From Bacteroides sp. (lineage in GTDB: Bacteria > Bacteroidota > Bacteroidia > Bacteroidales > SM23-62), in contig JAUUZM010000117.1 of the NCBI GenBank assembly GCA_030589965.1, forward strand, positions 1 through 8,556: a DNA stretch of 8,556 nucleotides, given 5' to 3'. Below the pieces are notes generated by a model, which saw only the letters and a list, made by a program, of their open reading frames with translations, did no database searches and was not told the DNA's origin. How positions within the stretch are numbered: position 1 is the stretch's first letter; each line of letters begins with the position of its first letter. The position numbers and the translations under genes were made by a program. This document shows, in pieces, positions 1 to 6,544 of this stretch.

Positions 1-779
1 AGTTTCCTGATAACCTGTGAACAATATTCCAGGGATTCATATTCATGATCCTTATAGGTTTCCTGCACGACTTCATCTATTCGGTGCAGATAGGCCTCCC
101 CATCACTGATCAGTCGGTCAATTTCTTTCCGGTCAAATATGGGCTCAGTCCATGAGCTCAGAAGACCCTGATATTTCAGATCCGCTTTAATGCGCTCAAG
201 AGAATGCAGTAAATCCTTGTAATTATCATAATTTGGAATATCATTTGCCAGGGGAATAGAATCAGCCGTAAACAGAATTTCTTCACTCGGAAAACCGAAA
301 TTCAGGGAACCGGGTGAGTGTCCGGGTGTATGTGTTAATTCTACCTCAATCTGACCGTGCAGTTTAAGTGAGTGCACATCATCAAGCTGTATGTCTACCT
401 TGCAGGATCGGTCTGTGAGTTCAGAAAATCCAGGTACCGGCCGACCTTCTTCCTGAAGGCTGATATCTTCAATCCACGACTTTTCAAGTGGATGTGCCGC
501 AATCCGGCAATCATAAATCTCTTTGATCTTCGCAGCGGAGCCCATATGATCAGGGTGGGCATGGGAAAGAATGATTAATTCTATTTCGGAGGGATCTCTC
601 CCCTGGTCCTTAATGTATTTAAAAATGGTTTCCCAGCTGGATTTAATCCCGGTATCTATCAGGGTAATCCGCCGCCCGAATATAACCAGTGAATTCACAA
701 ACCTCGGAATCTTCTTTCCACCGGGCAGGGGAATTGAAAAATGATGCTTGAGAAGGTGGACTTTATCTGAGATCTTCAT
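1..779 (-). CDS. MBL-fold metallo-hydrolase, partial (C-terminus beyond left edge)
   Basis: Reading the complement from the ATG at 779-777 gives 259 open codons with no stop before the window edge. It is a metallo-beta-lactamase-fold hydrolase. The metal motif SHAHPDH lies at residues 72-78 (H73, H75, D77, H78), HTPGH at 150-154 gives the next histidine, and D173 in TADS fits the bridging aspartate. An early D42-T-G matches the LIDTG strand before the active site. No signal peptide is visible, so it is probably cytoplasmic. The place where many family members carry a GH(G) metal ligand reads LLSSWTEP (206-213), so the last histidine ligand seems absent. The family includes glyoxalase II-like thioesterases, lactonases and others, and the substrate cannot be told from sequence. 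It is the last visible gene of the operon with the ACR3 permease, whose stop is 26 nt upstream. The fold is secure; the function is open. Confidence 0.88.
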   Translation of the reverse strand, partial: MKISDKVHLLKHHFSIPLPGGKKIPRFVNSLVIFGRRITLIDTGIKSSWETIFKYIKDQGRDPSEIELIILSHAHPDHMGSAAKIKEIYDCRIAAHPLEKSWIEDISLQEEGRPVPGFSELTDRSCKVDIQLDDVHSLKLHGQIEVELTHTPGHSPGSLNFGFPSEEILFTADSIPLANDIPNYDNYKDLLHSLERIKADLKYQGLLSSWTEPIFDRKEIDRLISDGEAYLHRIDEVVQETYKDHEYESLEYCSQVIRK

Positions 780-805
780 TGATTGGTAATTCAGTGCAAA
801 TATAT

Positions 806-1867
806 TCAAGTCCCGCGTGAATTCGACACCGGAAAATACTTTTTCTTAAAAAAAAGTGCCACGCTGACGAGGGCTATAAGAACAGGGACTTCGACAAGGG
901 GACCGATAACAGCAGCGAACGCTTCCCCCGAGTTGATCCCGAAAACGGCGACGGCCACTGCTATGGCAAGTTCAAAATTGTTACTGGCAGCAGTAAATGA
1001 AATAGTTGCAGTTTTTGGATAGTCCGCCCCAATACCTTTCCCCATAAAAAAGGAGACCAGGAACATGACCACAAAATAAATGATAAGTGGAATTGCGATA
1101 CGGACAACATCGAGTGGGATCTTAACTATGTATTCCCCCTTGAGGGAAAACATAATAAGTATTGTAAAAAGCAGGGCGATCAGGGTCAGGGGGGAAATTT
1201 TTGGAATAAAGGTTTTGTGATACCATTCTTTGTCACGAATACGTATCCCGATGAAGCGAGTCAGGAAACCTGCCAGGAAAGGGATACCAAGGTAAATAAA
1301 AACGGATTTTGCGATCTGCCCCATGGTTATGTCCACCTGGAAAGACTGGATACCCAGCCATCCTGGCAAGAGGGTCAGGAAAACATAGGCATAGAAGGAA
1401 AAGAAAAGCACCTGGAATATTGAATTAAAAGCTACCAGGCCTGCTGCATATTCCGAATCCCCACAGGCCAGTTCGTTCCATACTAAAACCATAGCAATGC
1501 AGCGAGCTAGACCGATCAGAATGAGTCCTGCCATGTAATGAGGATAATCCTGCAGAAAAAGAACCGCCAGTCCGAACATAAGAATTGGACCAATAAGCCA
1601 GTTCTGGATGAGGGACAGGACCAGAATCCGGTAATTTTTGAAAACATCTTTGAGCTCTTCGTAACGGACCTTGGCCAGGGGTGGGTACATCATTACGATC
1701 AGTCCGATGGCAATGGGAATATTGGTAGTGCCCGAACTCATTGAATCCCAGAATCCTGCTATGCCAGGAAAAAAGTATCCGGACCCTACCCCCAGGAGCA
1801 TTGCCCCGAATATCCACAGAGTCAGATAGCGGTCAAGAAATGAGAGTCTTCTACTTTGAGACGGCAT
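806..1867 (-). CDS. acr3: ACR3-family arsenite efflux permease
   Basis: This 353-residue integral membrane protein has the usual ACR3 length and about ten hydrophobic segments; the family belongs to the BART superfamily with the bile acid:sodium symporters. ACR3 proteins export As(III), and some export Sb(III), across the inner membrane, driven by the proton motive force. Family landmarks are all present: the LSFLDRYLTLWIF start (8-20), the essential cysteine C123 in GLARCIAMVLVWN, the motif NNFELAIAVA with glutamate E299, and the closing GPLVEVPVLI (322-331). The ATG start is supported because the family normally begins just before the LSFLDRYLT motif. It follows the lipoprotein stop after only 3 nt, so translation of the two is probably coupled, and it precedes the MBL hydrolase by 26 nt. 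Usual ars partners (arsR repressor, arsC reductase) are not visible here, so arsenite induction is not shown by the sequence. Confidence 0.95.
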   Translation of the reverse strand: MPSQSRRLSFLDRYLTLWIFGAMLLGVGSGYFFPGIAGFWDSMSSGTTNIPIAIGLIVMMYPPLAKVRYEELKDVFKNYRILVLSLIQNWLIGPILMFGLAVLFLQDYPHYMAGLILIGLARCIAMVLVWNELACGDSEYAAGLVAFNSIFQVLFFSFYAYVFLTLLPGWLGIQSFQVDITMGQIAKSVFIYLGIPFLAGFLTRFIGIRIRDKEWYHKTFIPKISPLTLIALLFTILIMFSLKGEYIVKIPLDVVRIAIPLIIYFVVMFLVSFFMGKGIGADYPKTATISFTAASNNFELAIAVAVAVFGINSGEAFAAVIGPLVEVPVLIALVSVALFFKKKYFPVSNSRGT

Positions 1868-1870
1868 TAT

Positions 1871-3313
1871 TTATTTTACGGGCAGAGAATAATGTATGGT
1901 GAGTATGGGTCTTAATTCTGGCTTCTCAGAATCACTGGATGCAAAGCGGAAACCCGGGAAAACGCCGGAATAAACATCGAGAGTTGGAGAGGGAGCCAGC
2001 TTAAACAACATCCCATAACTGGGATAGGAAAATTCGTTTACAAACATCCTTGTTACATCCACATCAATGAAGTTTGCATTCTTAATGAAGGGCCTGATCC
2101 AAACCTGTACTTTCTCATTTGTCTTTGGTTGACTATTCCAGGTCACCTCATGTTCCTGCCATGGCTCAATGATCTGCTCCAGAACCCCGGCACAGTAGAC
2201 TACATTACCTGCTGCATCAACAAACAGGGAATCCTTAAGGTACCCATTCCAGGGAATAGGGATATCATAAAACAGGGACAGAGTGACTTTCTGAATAATA
2301 GCTGATTTCGGGAGTCCGGATGGACTGAAACGTATGAGGCTTCGGTTCTCCCGCATAACTGCCAGGGGAGAATCATCCGTCATATAAGTGGCCTCGAAAA
2401 AGGGATGCTTACCGAAATTCTTATCAGGTTCGAGATTTGAAATCATGGCATCAAAACCCATCTCTGGGTCAGGCCGCAACCTGAGTACATAATGTGAACC
2501 GCTTCCGAATCGAATAATCAGTGGTTCTTCTTTGGAAGTTTTCATTAATTTTTCAGCAGAAACCTCCATTTCAACCGGCTTAAAGCCCTCCTTTTCAACC
2601 AAAAACTTATAATTTTTGGCTCCTCCACGGATGATCAACCGGTTAATTTGAGCCAGCATGCGAAAACTATGCTTCCAGCCATCGGGATGATAAACGGTTA
2701 GTTTAGCGTCTGTAAACCTGGTAGGTGCCATGATCCGCGGGTCATCATTTATGGCAACGATATAAAACGGAAGTGGTTTTACAAGCACAAAGCCGAAGCT
2801 TGAATAACCGAATTCTGAGGGCGGATCACCCTGAACCGGCAGAACCTCCGGACTCAGTCTTGTAGTTCTTTCCGGCTGAACCCTGAATCCGATGGGCAGG
2901 GGTTCCTTTACCAGGTAAGCTTTGGGCGATCCTCTTAAAGGAGAAGCAAAGATCACCTCCCCCTCCGGATTAACAATCATAAACTTCGTAAGTCTATAAG
3001 CTCCTGCTTTCATTTCCATTTTTTCGCTGAAAAATCCGTCTCCAAACTTGTACAGGGGAAGCAATTCATCTTCCAGAACAGGCATGCTGTCAGGTCCGAC
3101 AATCGTCAATAAGACATGATACCGGCTGACCTCCTCTCCCAGGCTGTCAGGAATCTCCGATTTCAGATTAGCTAAATCCGGATCAGCCAGGTTTAAGAAC
3201 AGCTCAATACTACCAGTTTCATCAGCTGCAGGATTATTTTTTTCGCAGGATTGGATTCCTGCTGCTGCGAGGGTAATGATTATTACCGATAGAAATCTTG
3301 ACAAGGTTTTCAT
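1871..3313 (-). CDS. DNRLRE domain-containing lipoprotein
   Basis: A 480-residue secreted lipoprotein. From the ATG at 3313-3311 it begins with KTLSRF, a hydrophobic stretch and a lipobox-like QSC, with lipidated C23. A longer reading from a TTG at 3334 would start inside the promoter -7 element, so the ATG is preferred. Residues about 30-160 hold a beta-rich domain (SIELFLNL, KFGDGFFSEKMEMKAGAYRLTKFMIVN) of a type I recall in Bacteroidota lipoproteins. Residues about 195-255 look like a small Ig- or carboxypeptidase-regulatory-like domain (NYKFLVEKEGFKPVEMEV). Residues about 285-477 match the DNRLRE pattern: SLIRF, then EPWQEHEVTWNSQP, then DVDVTRMF, ending FASSDSEKPELRPILTIHYS. DNRLRE domains are structural modules of surface or periplasmic proteins, and no enzymatic residues are apparent. 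First gene of the operon with acr3; its role there is unknown. It could sit on the periplasmic or the outer face of the outer membrane. Confidence 0.82.
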   Translation of the reverse strand: MKTLSRFLSVIIITLAAAGIQSCEKNNPAADETGSIELFLNLADPDLANLKSEIPDSLGEEVSRYHVLLTIVGPDSMPVLEDELLPLYKFGDGFFSEKMEMKAGAYRLTKFMIVNPEGEVIFASPLRGSPKAYLVKEPLPIGFRVQPERTTRLSPEVLPVQGDPPSEFGYSSFGFVLVKPLPFYIVAINDDPRIMAPTRFTDAKLTVYHPDGWKHSFRMLAQINRLIIRGGAKNYKFLVEKEGFKPVEMEVSAEKLMKTSKEEPLIIRFGSGSHYVLRLRPDPEMGFDAMISNLEPDKNFGKHPFFEATYMTDDSPLAVMRENRSLIRFSPSGLPKSAIIQKVTLSLFYDIPIPWNGYLKDSLFVDAAGNVVYCAGVLEQIIEPWQEHEVTWNSQPKTNEKVQVWIRPFIKNANFIDVDVTRMFVNEFSYPSYGMLFKLAPSPTLDVYSGVFPGFRFASSDSEKPELRPILTIHYSLPVK

Positions 3314-3331
3314 GATTATGGATTTATTAAG

Positions 3332-3362
3332 CAAAATTACAAAAAATGAGTTCCAATGTCAA
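3332..3362 (-). promoter_or_regulatory. Bacteroidota-type promoter of the lipoprotein-acr3-MBL operon
   Basis: On the minus strand a TTG at 3362-3360 is followed after 20 nt by TAATTTTG at 3339-3332. This is an exact match to the Bacteroidota -7 consensus TAnnTTTG, with TTG at the expected -33 spacing. Transcription would begin near 3327, leaving a leader of roughly 15 nt before the ATG at 3313. The TTG-initiated version of the lipoprotein would start within the -7 element, so the promoter also helps settle the start. Consensus and spacing are established knowledge; use of the site is inferred. Confidence 0.62.
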
Positions 3363-3440
3363 GACGGGATCCGGTTCCTAATGGTTGCGCCTGGATAGGT
3401 ATAATTATTTCTGGGATAAGAATAAGTTGTTGCAGAGAAA

Positions 3441-3498
3441 ATGTTAAAAAGAACCTGAGTTTTTCATATCTTGAGGGAACAATAAAACAAGATCTGTC
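3441..3498 (+). promoter_or_regulatory. 5' leader and possible promoter of the first PQQ dehydrogenase
   Basis: This stretch aligns with the sequence before the second copy (4981-5034). Both have TAAAAA, then a 15-base block ending ATATCTT with 13 of 15 matches (3458-3472 against 4998-5012), then an A-rich leader ending CTC or GTC before ATG. TATCTT matches only part of TAnnTTTG, so calling it the -7 element is tentative. Retention in both copies suggests the promoter was duplicated with the gene, but shared ancestry alone could explain it. Confidence 0.35.
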
Positions 3499-4926
3499 AT
3501 GGGCAAAAGATATTCTATCCTAATCGTAGTCAGTGTATTTACAATAAGCCTTTTAAGCACTTCCTGTCTGTCCGGGCAGGAAAAAGTCTCCCAGACCGGG
3601 GCAGAAGAAAACTACCAGAGTTATTGTGTTACCTGCCATGGTACTACTGTTGTCGGCGGAATGGCTCAAAGCCTGTTCGATGGTATCTGGCAATTCGGAG
3701 ATGGAGCAGGATATGTCAGGAGGAATATAATGTTTGGCATCCCTCACATCGGCATGCCCTCCTACGAAAAGACTCTCTCTGAAAAGGAGATCAGGGCAAT
3801 TGTCGATTATTTGTATGATGCTGAAAAAGCAGGAGGAGCAAAAAAGCCTGAGCCTTCTACTATGCTTGAAACAATGGACTACGAGATGCAGTTGGATATA
3901 TGGGCGGACGATCTTAAAATTCCCTGGGCCATTGTTTTTCTCAATAAGGATACGGCTCTTTTCACCGAACGTGAGGGTAATCTTCGTATGGTTGTAAATG
4001 ATGAACTTATTGGAAAATCTGTAAAAGGAACCCCCGAGGTATTACATGAGGGACAAGGTGGATTAATGGATGTTAATATAGATCCTGAGTATGCATCTAA
4101 TGGCTGGGTCTACCTGGCCTACAGCCATGCCCTGGAGAAGAAGCAAGGAGAAAAACGACCTGGAGCGATGACCCGGGTAGTAAGGGGAAGAATAAGGAAT
4201 ATGGAATGGGTGGATGAGCAGGTATTGTACGAAGCTCCTCATGAAACCTATCGCACAACCCGGCATCATTACGGCTGCAGAATTGTATTTGACCAAAAAG
4301 GGTACATGTACTTCAGCATTGGAGAGAGGGGAGCGCAGGACCAGGCCCAGGATCCTGAACGTCCCAATGGAAAGATCCACAGGATATATCCGGACGGGAA
4401 GGTCCCCTCAGACAATCCCTATAGAGATGTTGGACTACCCACCCTCTACACCCTGGGAAACAGAAACCCACAAGGAATCTCAGTCCACCCGCTTACCGAC
4501 GAGATCTGGGCAGCCGAGCACGGTCCCTTAGGCGGAGATGAGCTCAACCTCATACAAAAAGGAAAGAATTACGGCTGGCCCGTAATAACTTATGGTAAAA
4601 ACTATAATGGAACCACCATCACAGACCTGACCCGGAAGGAGGGATACGAACAACCCGCTCTCTACTGGAAACCATCCATCGCTGTCTGCGGCATCGAGTT
4701 TTACCAGGGAGAGGCTTTCTCCCTATGGGAAAATAAACTACTGGTAACTGCATTGAAATATGAGGAGGTAAGGCTGCTGGATATTGTAGACGACCGCGTA
4801 TTACACCAGCAGGTTATCCTTAAAAATGCCGGCAGGGTAAGGGATGCAGGTATGGACCCCGCCGGAAACATCTACGTGGTGCTGAATAAGCCAGACCGTA
4901 TAATTAAACTTTCCCCCCTTGAATAA
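3499..4926 (+). CDS. Cytochrome c-PQQ-dependent sugar dehydrogenase lipoprotein, copy 1
   Basis: A 475-residue fusion enzyme. The N-terminus has a short hydrophobic stretch ending in STSC, with C23 the likely lipid anchor, which places it in the periplasm on a membrane. Residues about 36-108 form a class I cytochrome c domain: haem motif CVTCH (C43, C46, H47) and the probable distal ligand M86 in GMPSYEKTLSEKEIRAIVDYL. After a linker (about 110-133), residues about 134-473 form the GSDH/Asd-type beta-propeller that binds PQQ. Visible landmarks are HEGQGGL (Q186), the likely catalytic H257 in HHYGCRIVF, GNRNPQG (R322), EHGPLGGDELN (340-350), K420, and GRVRD (R446, R448), which matches the PQQ-contacting arginines of soluble glucose dehydrogenase. 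Expected reaction: aldose to lactone, electrons going PQQ to haem c to the respiratory chain. No pqq biosynthesis genes are in view. The exact sugar is unknown. The stop is TAA, with another in-frame TGA two codons later. Confidence 0.9.
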   Translation: MGKRYSILIVVSVFTISLLSTSCLSGQEKVSQTGAEENYQSYCVTCHGTTVVGGMAQSLFDGIWQFGDGAGYVRRNIMFGIPHIGMPSYEKTLSEKEIRAIVDYLYDAEKAGGAKKPEPSTMLETMDYEMQLDIWADDLKIPWAIVFLNKDTALFTEREGNLRMVVNDELIGKSVKGTPEVLHEGQGGLMDVNIDPEYASNGWVYLAYSHALEKKQGEKRPGAMTRVVRGRIRNMEWVDEQVLYEAPHETYRTTRHHYGCRIVFDQKGYMYFSIGERGAQDQAQDPERPNGKIHRIYPDGKVPSDNPYRDVGLPTLYTLGNRNPQGISVHPLTDEIWAAEHGPLGGDELNLIQKGKNYGWPVITYGKNYNGTTITDLTRKEGYEQPALYWKPSIAVCGIEFYQGEAFSLWENKLLVTALKYEEVRLLDIVDDRVLHQQVILKNAGRVRDAGMDPAGNIYVVLNKPDRIIKLSPLE

Positions 4927-4980
4927 CGCTGATTATCTATTCTTATTCATTTTACCTAATGTTTAAAAAAAAATTCGATT

Positions 4981-5034
4981 ACGGTAAAAATATTTTAAGA
5001 TTTTAATATCTTCATGCCTCAAAATAAATCTCTC
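4981..5034 (+). promoter_or_regulatory. 5' leader of the second PQQ dehydrogenase, deciding its start
   Basis: This is the duplicate of the leader before copy 1, with ATATCTT at 5006-5012 matching 3466-3472. In copy 1 the start ATG lies 26 nt after that block; here the ATG at 5035 lies 22 nt after it. The earlier in-frame ATG at 5014 falls one base after the block, within sequence corresponding to untranslated leader. It is therefore probably not the start. Promoter function is only suggested. Confidence 0.4.
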
Positions 5035-6471
5035 ATGTATATAAAAAATTCGATCCTAATTGTAGTTCGTTTATTTATTCTTAGTTTTTTAAGCATTTCC
5101 TGTTTGTACGGGCAGGAAAAAGTTTCCGGGAACAAGGCAGAAATAAACTACCAAATATATTGTGCAACCTGCCATGGGACTACTAGTGGCGGTGGAATGG
5201 CTCAAAGCCTGATGGACGGAATCTGGCAGTTCGGAGATGAAAAAGAATATATCAGAAGAAACATCATGTTTGGTATTCCACACCGCGGGATGCCCTCCTA
5301 CGAAAAGACTCTCTCTGAAAAGGAGATCCGGGCCATTGTTGATTATGTGTATGATGCAGAAGCCGCGGGTTGGGCAACAAAACCTGAGCCTCCCACCATG
5401 CTTGAGACGATGGACTATGAGATGCAGGTGGATATTTGGGCAGATAATCTGGTAATTCCCTGGGCAATTGTTTTTCTGAATAAGGATACGGCCCTGATAA
5501 CCGAACGGCCCGGAAATCTGCTAATGGTTGTCAGAGATCAAGTGCTGGACCAGGCAGTAAGTGGTATTCCTAAGGTACTTCATGAGGGACAGGGAGGATT
5601 GATGGATGTAAATATTGATCCCGGGTATGCCTCCAATGGATGGATTTACCTTTCATACAGTCATTCACTCGATAAAACGGACCCCGGCGAAAAAAGACCA
5701 GGGGCTATGACCCGGATCGTCAGAGGCAGGATCAGGGATATGAAATGGGTGGATGAGCAGGTCCTGTATGAGGCTCCGCATGAAACTTACCGCACTACCA
5801 GACATCATTACGGCTGCAGGATTGTATTTGACCAAAAAGGGTACATGTACTTTAGCATCGGGGAGAGGGGAGCGCAGGACCAGGCCCAGGATCCTGAACG
5901 GCCCAATGGAAAGATTCACAGGATATATCCGGACGGTAGAGTACCCTCAGACAATCCTTATAGAGATGTTGGATTACCTACCCTCTACACCCTTGGAAAC
6001 AGAAACCCACAGGGAATCTCGGTCCACCCGCTTACAGACGAGATCTGGGCAGCAGAGCACGGTCCCTTAGGCGGAGACGAACTCAACCTCATACAAAAAG
6101 GAAAAAATTACGGCTGGCCGATAATAAGCTATGGTAAAAACTATAATGGAACCACCATCACAGACCTGACCAGTAAGGAGGGATATGCACAACCCGCTCT
6201 CTACTGGAAACCTTCCATCGCTGTTTGCGGTATTGAGTTTTACCAGGGAGAAGCTTTCTCCCTCTGGGAAAACAAGCTCCTGGTGACCGCCCTCAAATAC
6301 GAAGAGCTTAGACTATTGGATATTGTAAACGACCATGTCTTGCACCAACAGGTTATCCTTAAGAATGCAGGGCGGGTAAGGGATGTAGGCATGGACCCTG
6401 CAGGTAATATCTATGTGGTGCTAAACAAACCGGATGTTGTCATCAGGCTTTCCCCGCTTGATAAATTCTGA
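5035..6471 (+). CDS. Cytochrome c-PQQ-dependent sugar dehydrogenase lipoprotein, copy 2
   Basis: A 478-residue paralogue of the preceding gene with the same layout. From the ATG at 5035 it opens MYIKNSILIVV, which aligns residue for residue with MGKRYSILIVV of copy 1; the ATG at 5014 would add seven unmatched residues. The lipobox ends SISC with C23. The haem c domain has CATCH (C43, C46, H47) and M86 in HRGMPSYE. The propeller keeps EGQGGL (Q186), HHYGCRIVF (catalytic H258), GNRNPQG, EHGPLGGDELN, K421 and GRVRD (R447, R449). One residue is inserted near 215 (KTDPGEK against KKQGEK). Nothing looks inactivated, so both copies should work as haem-coupled aldose dehydrogenases. Differences cluster in the linker, the first propeller blade (about 155-182) and the C-terminal part, which may tune substrate or partner. 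The protein ends DKF then TGA, two residues longer than copy 1. Confidence 0.9.
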   Translation: MYIKNSILIVVRLFILSFLSISCLYGQEKVSGNKAEINYQIYCATCHGTTSGGGMAQSLMDGIWQFGDEKEYIRRNIMFGIPHRGMPSYEKTLSEKEIRAIVDYVYDAEAAGWATKPEPPTMLETMDYEMQVDIWADNLVIPWAIVFLNKDTALITERPGNLLMVVRDQVLDQAVSGIPKVLHEGQGGLMDVNIDPGYASNGWIYLSYSHSLDKTDPGEKRPGAMTRIVRGRIRDMKWVDEQVLYEAPHETYRTTRHHYGCRIVFDQKGYMYFSIGERGAQDQAQDPERPNGKIHRIYPDGRVPSDNPYRDVGLPTLYTLGNRNPQGISVHPLTDEIWAAEHGPLGGDELNLIQKGKNYGWPIISYGKNYNGTTITDLTSKEGYAQPALYWKPSIAVCGIEFYQGEAFSLWENKLLVTALKYEELRLLDIVNDHVLHQQVILKNAGRVRDVGMDPAGNIYVVLNKPDVVIRLSPLDKF

Positions 6472-6544
6472 TTATTTGCAAAAAAATTGTAATATTGATA
6501 ACCCCTAGTGTTTTCCTTTAAGCTTACCAATAATGTCATTTTAA

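Larger units (their letters stand above)
3441..6475 (+). repeat. Tandem head-to-tail gene duplication (about 1.5 kb per copy)
   Basis: Copy 1 spans about 3441-4936 and copy 2 about 4981-6475. The offset is 1536 nt over the first part and 1539 nt after a one-codon insertion near residue 215. Homology covers the leader, the whole gene and a few bases past the stop (CTGATTAT at 4929-4936 and 6468-6475). Identity is uneven. By hand count, 4264-4731 against 5803-6270 has about 35 mismatches in 468 bp. The sampled segments 3931-4110 and 4732-4923 have 48/180 and 47/192 mismatches against their partners. A 39-bp stretch, 3754-3792 and 5290-5328, is identical. No transposase or flanking repeat explains the duplication. 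Confidence 0.93.

Noticed and set aside
372..578. Plus-strand open frame of 68 codons
   Set aside because: It lies wholly antisense to the MBL-fold gene, whose frame carries clear metal motifs; the peptide shows no recognisable features.
1425..1817. Minus-strand open frame of 130 codons inside acr3
   Set aside because: It is a shifted frame within the well-supported ACR3 gene, and its translation resembles no membrane or soluble family.
3314..3334. TTG-initiated N-terminal extension of the lipoprotein
   Set aside because: The TTG is part of the predicted -7 element, and the downstream ATG gives a better signal peptide.
4214..4531. Plus-strand frame of 105 codons, with a matching one at 5753-6070
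   Set aside because: Both are +1 shadows of the two dehydrogenases. Their similarity to each other follows from the duplication, not from selection on that frame.
4927..4980. Possible terminator or mobile-element scar between the two dehydrogenase copies
   Set aside because: An A-run is present but no stem precedes it, and no inverted or direct repeats suggest an insertion.
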